NCBI GenBank assembly: GCA_033558025.1
Contig: JAUCEF010000009.1
Span: 3,286,001 to 3,350,000, forward strand
DNA length: 64,000 nucleotides
Direction: 5' to 3'
Source of the DNA: Phytophthora sp. 'mugwort'
Lineage: Eukaryota; Oomycota; Peronosporomycetes; Peronosporales; Peronosporaceae
The notes under the pieces were generated by a model, which was not told the origin of the DNA, did no database searches, and saw nothing but the letters and a program-made list of their open reading frames with translations. Numbering within the stretch: position 1 is the first letter of the stretch; each line of letters begins with the position of its first letter. Below, in pieces: positions 44,999 to 54,502 of this stretch. Position numbers and translations under genes: made by a program.

Positions 44999-46536
44999 AA
45001 CGAGTGCTTGCTCAAGGATGTTGCCCATCATGACAGGTGGCACTTTAGGCTGACCTTCCATCTTACCTGTACTGCTATGCTGGGTGCTGGTCACCTTCTT
45101 GCTCTTCGACGTCTTCTTTCGACCTTTCGCTGCTACACGCTTCGTCCTCGTGCTCTCCCTTTTTGCATTCAGCTCATCGTCAATCTGCTTCAACAGTTCC
45201 CTGGTTAGCAAGCCGCCCGTTATGGTAGTCGTCGTACGCTTCTTCCTCTTTGACGGTGGACTGGGAAGCACCTGTACCTCCGTCTGCAGTTGTGGTTTCA
45301 ACTGAAGCCATGCAGCAAGTTGCAGTTCTTCCGGTGCTCGGTTACGCAGAAAATTCTCGAGAGAGGCCATCATCTTGGTCAAAGACAAGGGATACGTCCA
45401 CACCCGCGAAAGCTCGCTTGAATATTAACGTTCAACCGACAGCCCTTTCACGCGAGACCTGCTAGCCGCAACGCGTTGTCCTTTGATATACAGTCGTTGC
45501 CCTCTTCACCAACAAACGTATTGATTAGCGTCCGAAGCTTGCGCTTGAAGGAGCCGAAAACAGCCACATCCAGCGGCTGAAACAGGTGGGTGGCGTTTGA
45601 TGGCAACGGTGCAAGCAGAATGTTGAGCTCCAGAGCGGTGTCGCACACCTTGAGCGAATAGTGGGCTTTGCATCCGTCCATGATGGGGGGGGGGGTCAAA
45701 GGTCGAGGCGTCTCGGCAGGAGCCCTCGCTTCAAAGTAGCGAAGCCACGTAGCGAAGAGCGTCGCATTCATGAAGCCCGATTCCGTCGTCGAGACGGCCG
45801 CGCCTGGCACGGGAGAGAGACCTAACACATTCAACTTGACCGTCTGTCCGGGAAGAATAAATGCAAGCGGTATTACAGCGCCACCTGCACCACCACAAGC
45901 TACGACGATAAGGTGAAAGCTCGTTGACACCTCCGCTGTCCAGACGTTGCGCGACCCACGTGTTGCAATCACGGCCTTCGTATTCTTCTCCGAGGCAAAT
46001 CTGGTTTCGTCCATATTGAAGACTTGACACGCTTGGAATTGGTACTTCTTGTACGCCGTGATTAACGTCGTGTGGAACAGCATTACGTCGTCGTACGTGA
46101 CGCTATTCCTTGACTTTGAAATGGACTGGGCGGTGTGCGTTGACACCTGGGGGAAGCGCTGCATAAAGCGCTTGTACCAGCCATCGCTGAGTCCTCGCTG
46201 GTACAGCAGGTTAGAAACGTCGCTTGCCTTGCTGATAATCTCGCTTCTATCTGCAGGAAGGAGGACCTGCTGCCGGCTAAGTAACCACTCGTAGATGTCG
46301 ATCTCAGCTTCCGGTGGCAGTAGAGGGGCAGGACCGCGCCGCTTGATTGCCCGGAACTCGCCGCGCCTTGCCGCTGCTATCCAGGTTGCCAGGGTCCGGT
46401 AGTGCACCCCAGTCGCCTTGCTAGCTACCGAAAGAGTGGCTTCGTTGAGAACTTGGGCCAGGAAACGTTGATCTGTGGGTTTGTGTAGATTGCGCGTCTT
46501 CGCGGCAGTTGTGTGTATGAAGTGATGTAGCCCCAT
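44999..46536 (-). pseudogene. Pogo/Fot1-type DDE transposase, broken near the C-terminus
   Basis: The main frame (46536-45448, 362 codons) has an N-terminal helix-turn-helix of CENP-B type (residues about 15-55: A-T-L-S-V-A-S-K-A-T-G-V), a second HTH (about 75-135) and a DDE_1 core with N-M-D-E-T, M-D-G-C-K-A-H-Y-S and Q-P-L-D-V. It stops at TGA 45450-45448; the reading continues for about 20 codons, then shifts by one base into the frame ending at about 44999, whose charged K/T/S-rich tail is typical of the family. One stop plus one frameshift makes this copy non-autonomous, unless a short intron covers both. The core looks little decayed, so inactivation may be recent. Confidence 0.8.
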
Positions 46537-46708
46537 CGAAGGGCAGACTGATGGCTGCTATGCGTTCTCATAGGAAACCCTACTTTTGCCAATTAAGTGC
46601 AGTCTAGATAGTTTCGGCAAATCACTGGAAGAAATTCCCCTTTGCGGATACAAAAAATTCCTACATGTTTTAAAAAAATTCCTACATGTTTGGCTGCAGC
46701 CCTAAGAT

Positions 46709-46751
46709 AAAACTACCTGGCCAGTTTTTTGCGCTAAACTGGCCAGGTAGT
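46709..46751. repeat. Palindromic end of the pogo-like element
   Basis: AAACTACCTGGCCAGTTT is followed, after about eight bases, by its exact reverse complement. The right half is the element's right TIR; the left half is an inverted extra copy of the TIR just inside it. It forms a strong hairpin. Confidence 0.8.
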
Positions 46752-46802
46752 TTAATCTTATTTTTAGTTTCAATTTTCATATTTACAATTTCTAAAAAAA
46801 AT

Positions 46803-46849
46803 CCGTATTGCTCTGGACTAGCACTACTTTGGACCGGCAAACGTGTAGT
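46803..46849. repeat. Right arm of outer inverted repeat
   Basis: The reverse complement matches 44005-44037 in two blocks, with an extra block of about 14 bases in this arm. See the left-arm entry. Confidence 0.55.
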
Positions 46850-48420
46850 CGCCCATAACAGGTCAAGTGTGTGGGGGGGGTCGGTGCTTTTGTGCCTATA
46901 TCCAGTGTAAATAGTAGTCTCCCCAGTAAAAGGTGTACTGTACATGTACAATGTGATCGTGCAGCACGCACGACTCGTGCTGTTGTGCTCTCAGGTCCTT
47001 TTATGAAAAACCCAAACTCGTTTTTGTCGCCTATCTGGACGACTTCAACTTACGGGGGTCTCAGAACTTCGGGCTCCGTCGTCATCAGCACCTCCAATTC
47101 GCCGCCGTGAAGTGCACCTTGGACTCGTCCTATTAATAACATTGACGTTCAGAGACTTATCGTCTTGAATCGCACTGGAACGTGAGGATGTGGAAGAATT
47201 TACATCCGTACACGTTGTTTGTAGCGCCAGTTCATGCGAAATAGACACTTATCCCCCATTTGGCGCGGTGCTCCATCGTAGACAACACCAAGACGGCGTC
47301 GCTTTTCAGCCCGATCGCTGGCGCTCTGCAGAATCCGGTACGCGCCTTCACGTGTTCATTGTTGGAAAGTCCGGCTCGGCCGAGCATTGAGCAGATCTGC
47401 TACTGTATCACAGTCATCACGGTCCCTAAGCTATCTCAATACTACCGACAATCCTCTCAGTGTGATATCTTCAGGAGCCATCACTCACTGGAAGTATCAC
47501 AAACTGGAGTGTGCCAGAATAACAGGGAACAGGGTTTTTGATTCATTCGTATGCTTTGATCTCATTCGGACAACTGCCGTTTCACTCCGTCCACCGGCAT
47601 GAGACCATCGAGCGGTGTAGACATACCACTACTCAGCAGTGAACCCGTCGCTGAACCAAGCTCAACTTTCAGACTAGCTCCACGCGATCTTTCAGCACGC
47701 TCAACCGACGTCGCCTCTGAGCTGCTGGATCCTAAAACACCGACGTAGCTTGGAGACCGATGTCGGTATACGAGCTATTTAATCCACCAGAAGAAAATAT
47801 CCTACTGGACTAGCCCACTAGGATGTCCTGTTTTGGTAAGCGAGCCCACGGACGAGGACTTCTACCTCTTGAGTGCGAGGTGGGCGATGCCATTGGGAGC
47901 TAGAAGCAGACCATGCAAACGATTGAGACGAGTAAGACCCGGCTACTGTCGACCGGCCACCGGAAAACCTCTGCACCGAAGTAAGTGAAATAACGACTTC
48001 TGAGGATGGCGCGGCTTTTCATTTGCGCAGATGTGATGGTCGAAAGCATTTTCTTAGAGAAGGGTTAGGACAGATGCAGTCACATTGTACCGGATCATAG
48101 CCATATGTTAATCACCTCCATTTAGTCATATTCCTCTCATTGCATAACAAGCTAACCAGGCTTTATTTAACTGAAACATGCCTTATTTGGTATGACTAAC
48201 TGGGGTGTATCACAATTCAGAATATCGTTAGAAAGAGGAATGCATGTATTATGGTGTGGCCCGGAACTCTAACACCGTGGTCACGGCGTTGCGCCGGCTT
48301 GAATTCCTCGTTCTGTCTCATGACCATGACTGGACGAGGGCATCCAAACGACACCCCCCTCTTAAACGTTACGACATCTGCACGCACAACTCGACCACCA
48401 CACATTGCCACGCGCCGATC
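46850..48420. other. Intergenic, 1.6 kb, no genes seen
   Basis: Short ORFs only. It has an eight-G run at 46873 and otherwise ordinary composition. The end, from about 48400, is the promoter of AAAP copy 2. Confidence 0.5.
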
Positions 48421-48436
48421 GCTCACTTTACTATTT
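48421..48436 (+). promoter_or_regulatory. Inr+FPR-like core promoter of AAAP copy 2
   Basis: GCTCACTTTACTATTT matches 14 of 16 positions of the oomycete core GCTCATTYYNCAWTTT as I know it, 53 bp before the ATG at 48490. Confidence 0.65.
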
Positions 48437-48489
48437 ACTTTTAATAGCCGAGTTGACTCGCAGCGTCCCCTTCTAACGTCTAAACCACC

Positions 48490-49953
48490 ATGGCGAAGGA
48501 AGCGTTTTTCACGGTTGAGGACATCAAGATCTCCTTCAACCTCTTCTGCTGCGTCTGTGGCATCGGCACGCTCGGCCTGCCGGGCAATTTTGCTCGTGCC
48601 GGCCCCTTGTTCGCGAGCATCGCTATGGCGTTCATGGTGTTCGCCAATGTCTACGCGTCGATCGCGATGTCCAAGGTCATGCTGCTCGCACCTTCGACGG
48701 TTGTGACGTTCGGAGACCTCGGTGAATGGGCCATGGGCAAGATCGGCCGCTGGCTCTGCACGGGCTCGCAGATCATCTCGTGCGTCCTGATACCGTGCGT
48801 CTTCCTGGTGCTTGGCGGTGGACTGCTGGACGGGCTGTTCCCGGACGCCTTCAGCCCGACGGTGTGGATCATTCTTATGGCTGGGATGGTGCTGCCGTTG
48901 TGCCTTGTGCCAACTCTGAAGGAAGGGTCCGGCGTTGCGTTCGCAGGCTGTGTAGGAACGCTGGTTGCTGACGTCATTGGCGTTGCAGTCGTGATGCACG
49001 GCATGCGTGGACACCCGAGCGTCCCGGAGGTGGATGTCAGCCTTTCGCAGGTCGCGGGCACTTTCGGCAACCTCGCGCTGAGCTACGGCGCCGGTATTAT
49101 TATCCCGGATCTTCAGCGTCAGCACAGTGAACCGCACCGCATGCCGCGCGTTATCACGTTTACAATGGTGATCATCTCGATCCTTTTTGTGGTGCTGTCC
49201 GTCGTGCCCTTCACGTCCGCGGGCTGCCAGATCTCGGGCAACATCCTCTACACGATCTACCCAGCGAGTGACACGGGACTCACGTCACTTGGGTTCAAGC
49301 CGAACTGGGGTGCCGTTGTGCTCGCGTATCTGGCCATGCAGCTCCACATTACGACTGCTTTCTCCGTCCTCCTCAACCCAGCCTTCTACATGGCCGAGTT
49401 TATAGTCTTGGGCATGCACAAGAACACAAAGTCCAATGATGTCGAGAGCGGCCTGCAATACGTCGAGTCTGCGAGTCCAGCCGACGAGATTGTCAAGCCG
49501 GCCAACGCCTCACCTGTGCCTGACGACCACAAATGCCACTGCAACTGCCACGACGAGATCGACACCGAAGCTGCCGAGTACCATGGCGCGAACGCCATCA
49601 AGTACGTTATACTCCGTATCTGTATCACAGTGATCCTCGTCGTGCTGTCAATTCTTTTCAAGGATCACTTCTCCGACTTCGCCGACTTCGTGGGTTCTTC
49701 CTCCCTCACTATGAGCTGCATCCTCTTGCCGGTGGCTTTCTACCTCATTAAGGCTTGGGACAATATCCCGAAGATCGAAAAAATTGCCGCTCTCGTCGTG
49801 CTTGTGGTGTGCTTCGTCCTCGGATGCTACTCGACGTACACGGCCGGCAAGAACCTATTTGCGCCGTCCAATTCAGACGTTTCGTTCCCGTATTGCGAGC
49901 CCGAGTTCCAGAACACCGTCTTCTACAACTACACGGCTGAGCATGAGTCTTGA
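48490..49953 (+). CDS. Amino acid/auxin permease family transporter (AAAP copy 2)
   Basis: Single exon, 487 residues, about 11 spans; start M-A-K-E-A-F-F in an ACCATGG context. It carries the same blocks as the other copies (N-F-A-R-A-G-P, D-L-G-E-W-A-M-G-K, Q-R-Q-H-S-E-P-H-R-M-P-R, K-D-H-F-S-D-F-A-D-F). Its variable loop (about 325-365) differs most, with a H-K-C-H-C-N-C-H-D-E cluster of His and Cys not seen in the others. It is codon-biased towards C or G at third positions, which also creates a 306-codon antisense ORF (rejected). Intact. Confidence 0.93.
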   Translation: MAKEAFFTVEDIKISFNLFCCVCGIGTLGLPGNFARAGPLFASIAMAFMVFANVYASIAMSKVMLLAPSTVVTFGDLGEWAMGKIGRWLCTGSQIISCVLIPCVFLVLGGGLLDGLFPDAFSPTVWIILMAGMVLPLCLVPTLKEGSGVAFAGCVGTLVADVIGVAVVMHGMRGHPSVPEVDVSLSQVAGTFGNLALSYGAGIIIPDLQRQHSEPHRMPRVITFTMVIISILFVVLSVVPFTSAGCQISGNILYTIYPASDTGLTSLGFKPNWGAVVLAYLAMQLHITTAFSVLLNPAFYMAEFIVLGMHKNTKSNDVESGLQYVESASPADEIVKPANASPVPDDHKCHCNCHDEIDTEAAEYHGANAIKYVILRICITVILVVLSILFKDHFSDFADFVGSSSLTMSCILLPVAFYLIKAWDNIPKIEKIAALVVLVVCFVLGCYSTYTAGKNLFAPSNSDVSFPYCEPEFQNTVFYNYTAEHES

Positions 49954-50596
49954 GCGCACCTTGGTACAAGTTCAAGATTCAAGATAGTTACATGGCTCTA
50001 GATCACGGGTTAGCTCCGTACACAATAGAAAGTCCCCTGCGTTGCGACTTGCTCCACACCTCGCTGCTGTGGACAGCTACTGTCGACAATGCCGCAAAAT
50101 AAATGCAATCTTAAGGGAATCGTGACAGACATGTACATTCCCCAATGCCGTAGTTTTCCCAATCTGGAAAACTGTACTGCAATAATCAAGTCAATTTTTC
50201 TGCTAATGCGAGGTCGCAGACTTCAACGGCGGTGACCGCCCAGCAAGACGTTCTTCGGCTTGTTGAAGGCGGTGACGAGATCAAATGTGCCGGGGTGTGG
50301 AGCCATAGAGAACATTCGTTTGCAAGCAAAATGGGAGAAGTGAGCCGCGAATGCAATGGTTAACATCTTTTGCATGCACCATTCGGGTGTACACACCACG
50401 GATCAGAACGGTGCAAGTTCTAGCATGAGTTTCAGATAATACAGTATCCATATCAAGAAGACATACCGACGAGCAGTCTGTGTATTCCAAAAATTTGGCT
50501 GGGATCCTCCCTATCCTCGCTCGAAAATTAACAAAAATGAACTTTTTTGTTTTCTGAACGCGTGACCAGCAGTTTGTTTGAGCTGTTGCCTTCATA
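49954..50596. other. Intergenic
   Basis: AAAP copy 2 downstream region; no coding signal seen. It may include duplicated flank of the relic that follows. Confidence 0.4.
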
Positions 50597-50683
50597 CCAG
50601 CGCCAATGATGTTAATGGTATCTGCTTATATCTACGCATCGGCAGCGATGTCTAAGGTAATTCTGTTCGCAGCAATGCGATCC
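50597..50683 (+). pseudogene. Relic fragment of an AAAP transporter gene
   Basis: 29 codons read P-A-P-M-M-L-M-V-S-A-Y-I-Y-A-S-A-A-M-S-K and continue V-I-L-F-A-A. This parallels the conserved segment M-V-F-A-N-V-Y-A-S-I-A-M-S-K-V-M-L-L-A-P of the intact copies, including A-M-S-K-V. No other part of the gene is recognisable around it. It shows that the AAAP array once held at least a fifth member here. Confidence 0.7.
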
Positions 50684-51305
50684 CAGCCACAAATCTGCTG
50701 TTCGCGCTCTAGGAGTCGAGGACAGGCCCCACAGCTGTAGGCCTCGCATCAGATTGTCAATGATCGAGGCACGGTGGAACTGGCATATCGGCTACATGCA
50801 GATGCATCGTTAAAGGGGGTGGAGAAGAGAAAAACACATCATTGCGAGCAGTCTACTCTACATATACAGGATACCAGGAAACTGATATATATTATTGAGC
50901 TGGACCCCTACGTTATAAGGTCCTCCACGGGCAGACAGCACAGTGCCCGGCGACGCATGAGCACCATGATAAACGAAAAAAATGAAACTGATACGCTGGA
51001 CGAGATCGCGAAACATTCGGACACAGCGTGGTGCTGAGGCAGAAAGTTTCTGTTAAACCCTAGGCTTCTGCCAGAAACAGCCGAATACAGCGGGCATCAA
51101 GTTCTTTTTGCTCCGGCTCGTCATCATTTGTACTTACCTGGTAAGTATCTTAATTGCGCGTCCATCATTTTCATGGAGCACTTCACATTGAAGTCAGTCA
51201 ATTTGTCTGCTTATTTCGTGGACTGAGAGAGCTTCTGGTGCGATCTGGTTGAGAGATTCGCAAGTGGTCTGGGAGGTTGCAGGAACTCAAGGAGGTAAAT
51301 GGCGC
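50684..51305. other. Intergenic
   Basis: No features beyond short, unconvincing ORFs. Confidence 0.4.
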
Positions 51306-51821
51306 TCAACTACAGAATAGGGCATTCTGGTCATCTGAGATAGTCAAATCAAACGAATTTATTAAGAATTTATGATGCGCAAAATGCCGAGCTGACTGGC
51401 GTAATGATGCTGTTGGCTTCTCTTCGAATCTGGAGTCCCAACACCGCCGGCGGAGATGGCGCCGATGTCTGTATATCAACGTCGGAGCAACCACAGCTTG
51501 AACCATTGGGTCCACCTCTCCAAGCGAGATAGCCGAATCCTTGTACACTTTCCACGCTTTCGAGCCAACCCTTTCAATACACACGATGCACAAATCTTCG
51601 CCCCCCAAGTACTCTTTCTGGGCACCAGCATCCACCATTGCCGCGATCAATCCTGGTGGTGGCTCGCATATTGGTACGATCCGCACACGAGGACGCGTAC
51701 GCGGTGCTATCTCCGTCATCTTAGCTTCGGTCTTCTTACTATCCTCTGCTTCTTGTGCAGCATTGTCGTTTCCACTCGACTTCGTATTCGCGCGTTTCTT
51801 CGTCTGCTTCTTTGGCGCCAT
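51306..51821 (-). CDS. Small basic protein of unknown function, possibly transposon-linked
   Basis: From ATG 51821 (M-A-P-K-K-Q-T-K-K-R) the frame runs 171 codons; it is open 26 codons further upstream. The N-terminus is Lys-rich, like a nuclear signal; the middle contains P-P-P-G-L-I-A-A-M-V-D-A-G and looks folded; the end is basic. It is divergent from the decayed transposase at 52041, about 220 bp away, so it may be a second ORF of the same element. No family is recognised. Confidence 0.4.
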   Translation of the reverse strand: MAPKKQTKKRANTKSSGNDNAAQEAEDSKKTEAKMTEIAPRTRPRVRIVPICEPPPGLIAAMVDAGAQKEYLGGEDLCIVCIERVGSKAWKVYKDSAISLGEVDPMVQAVVAPTLIYRHRRHLRRRCWDSRFEEKPTASLRQSARHFAHHKFLINSFDLTISDDQNALFCS

Positions 51822-52040
51822 CTTGCGAAACGAGAAAGGAAAGCGCCTCATGTTTAAGACATAAGATGGTACAGTGAATCGGTGTACTTTAATCGTCACC
51901 TATCCCCTCAGATATGTTGTCTAATTAGTTATATAAGAGTAATTAGCCTGTGTTAAGAAATTACCATCTCAATGCTGATATATTGCAGTTAATTATGGCT
52001 TGGGAAGAGCGCTCAGGAGCAGGTGCGCGTCAATGCCAAG

Positions 52041-53496
52041 ATGCCGCCTTCAAAGCGGTCCCGAACCGAGCCACCTCAGGAACATGACGTCATCACACAG
52101 GCCCAACCATTCGTTACCTCTAGTCGCGGCGGATCACTCACGTTTCTTGAGCGCGCTGACGTCCTAATCGTGACAGCGAATTTGAAATCTGGGGTTGCAA
52201 AGTTACGTCAGAAGAAGCCTATAGCAGTGAAAGTTAGTCAGCTTTTGTCACGATCAGTAAACACGTTCGCCAAGTTTGGAATGATTTTGCTGATCAAAGT
52301 CTCTACCGGTAGCACTGCCACCTATGAACTGCGCAAGCAAGACCTCCCGTATCTGGTCGACAGTTGATTTGGAGGAATCTGTACGTGAATTTATTCGTCA
52401 GCGATGTGCCATTCGAGAACGAACAGTAGCCAAAGATGTCATGCATCATCTGATTCAGCAAAATGCATTGGTGGTGGATCTCACCACAGTGTTGCTTTTG
52501 CTTCTGCACTTCAAACAGTGCAGCGTTTTGTCCAGAAATGTGGGTTTAAACGCGGAAAGCGAAAGGATCCACATATTGGGTGTCAACCGAAAACGAATCA
52601 AAACGCGACAACTATGTACAGCTCATGACCGGTGAAGAAGCTGATCAAGTTCGAACTATTTATCTTGATGAGAGCTACACTCACCACAACTATTCGAGTC
52701 ACAACGATTCGATTTATGATCCGACAGATCCAGATGTAACAAAAGCAAAACACAAAGGGCGGCGCTTCTGCTTTATTGCTGCCATCATCAACAAAAACCT
52801 TATCCTTCCTGATGTGGACCATTCTGAAGCTGATACGGCCCAGTTGTTGGCGGAGACGATTCACATTTTTGAAGGGGGTAAGCAAACAAAAGACTATCAT
52901 GGAATGTTCAACCACGACTACTTCTACACTGGATGAAATCTTGCTTGCATGCCTGGAATCCCGCAATCTACATCATTGCCTCATCGTAATGGATAACGCA
53001 AAGTATCACAAAAACTGCCTGCTAAAACGCCAATAAAAGGAAGTCGGAGGTCCATTATGCTGGCGGCTTGCAAAGACTACGGCATCTCACACACAGAATT
53101 GGACACTAAAGCAATCACGTGGGAGAAATTGTCGCGTCATATCGCTCTATATGCCGAGCGAGAAACTGTAATTTGGCAAAGGACAAGGGGCATGAAGTTA
53201 TATGTATACTTCCTCCGCGTTACTCCGATTTGCAGCCAATTAAATATGTTTGGTCGAATATGAAAGGAAACGTTGGACGCCAGTACAATGCTGAAACCAC
53301 ATTTCAACACGTAAGATCGCGATTAGATTTAGCTTCCGAGAAGATATCGATGAAGACAATTCACAGCTGTTTCGACAAGGCAGGAGGAAATCTACTCCAT
53401 TTGAGCTCACACATTCATGTGCGAGACGATTGTAGCGAAATTGAGGTTGACGATAGCTCGGAAAGCGACGAAAGTAGCGAAAGTGACGATAATTAA
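52041..53496 (+). pseudogene. IS630/Tc1-type DDE transposase, multiply frameshifted
   Basis: Successive plus-strand frames form one protein: an N-terminal basic piece from ATG 52041 with a possible helix-turn-helix; I-Y-L-D-E-S-Y-T-H-H near 52660 (first catalytic Asp); L-I-V-M-D-N-A-K-Y-H-K-N near 52985 (second); and P-R-Y-S-D-L-Q-P-I-K-Y-V-W near 53210 (third, an Asp in the S-D-L-Q-P-I variant). At least four frame changes or stops lie between them. The C-terminus is acidic (E-S-D-E-S-S-E-S-D-D). It is a dead copy. Confidence 0.65.
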
Positions 53497-54133
53497 ACTA
53501 ATGTTATACAATCATGAATAGGGTTAAACGCGAGTCCAGAAAATCAATCCGATAACCTTGTAGTCCATCCATCATCTCCTCTTGTCGGCTATCGGTCGCA
53601 ACTGCAAGATAACGAGCGTCTAGAGATAGTATCATTTTTCTACAAACGCGTCTATAGCTGTTCCCAGCCCCCTCATCATTGGGGGATAGAAAAAGTAGCA
53701 TATGAGACGTTATCATTGGTTGAAATTTGAGTCAGTTTAGAATTGGCAGCCATATTCGAGGGGTGTAGTAGTAAATCAGAGAAAATGATTCTATTGTTTC
53801 CGCGAAAATTATGCCGTGCCAAACACCGGCAGGCATACATTCATGCTCAGAAGAAAAATACGGTTCTTTTCATACCAAAACATTAGGGGGTAAAAAAACA
53901 CCTTCGTTTTGTAATAATTTTGTGGGTGATTTCATGGATCACTTCACGTCTTCATGGGTGCGTTGCTTGTCACCTCGGGACTTTTGATGCAGTCACTTAT
54001 GTTTGTGGGCTGTCTACGCACCCATACTCAAGTACCACTTAGTTCCGTTATTATAGCAAAGTATCACTCTTTCAGTTGTTCCTGAAAAATAGCGATGAAG
54101 CTGTATTTGAGTTTAGTATGGTATCTGCCTATC
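53497..54133. other. Intergenic, no genes seen
   Basis: AT-richer spacer between the decayed transposase and the second family A LTR; no structure identified. Confidence 0.4.
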
Positions 54134-54502
54134 TGTAACGGGGTTACATGAAGAGTGCCAAGTCACTCTTCAGAGCAGGTGTACCCAAGTACACTAAGTG
54201 CTGTAGCCGACATCACTATGACATCACGGTAATGACGTCACGGATAGGTACCACACACATGGTACAAAGACCTCAGAGCCACCCATTAGGATAACATTTA
54301 GGGTACTTTATAGGTGGCTAATAGTTAGTATGTAGACGCATTAATAGGGGTCACCTATAAATATATTCAGTCTTAATTCTACCTAACTTTGGTAACAGTC
54401 CCCAGATCAGGGCTAGTGAACTGCCGTTCACTGAGAGAGTGTGTATACTCTCCGGAAGTCACACTTCCTGTGCGCAAGGTGTTGTGTGCCCCGTCACAGT
54501 CA
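54134..54502 (+). mobile_element. LTR, family A copy 2 (about 369 bp)
   Basis: It starts TGTAACGGGGTTACATGAAG and ends ..ACAGTCA, with the same order of blocks as 36033-36350 (TCACTCTTCAGA near the start, TATTCAGTCTTAA in the middle, CCGTTCACTGAGAG near the end). Differences and indels show the two are old or belong to subfamilies. No purine tract precedes it, so it is a solo or 5' LTR. Confidence 0.65.

Larger units (their letters stand above)
44464..46747 (-). mobile_element. Pogo-like DNA transposon with 20-bp TIRs and TA duplications
   Basis: Left end CCGGGCCAGTTTAGCGCAAA at 44464-44483 and right end at 46728-46747, whose reverse complement reads CCTGGCCAGTTTAGCGCAAA; one mismatch in 20. 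TA flanks both ends (44462-44463 and 46748-46749), as expected for Tc1/pogo insertion. A second, perfect 24-bp inverted pair lies inside at 44670-44693 and 46676-46699. The transposase (46536 to about 45000) is on the minus strand. Total about 2.28 kb. Confidence 0.75.

Noticed and set aside
48217..49137. 306-codon minus ORF opposite AAAP copy 2
   Set aside because: Antisense shadow caused by strong third-position C/G bias; no domain, and the plus strand is clearly the gene.
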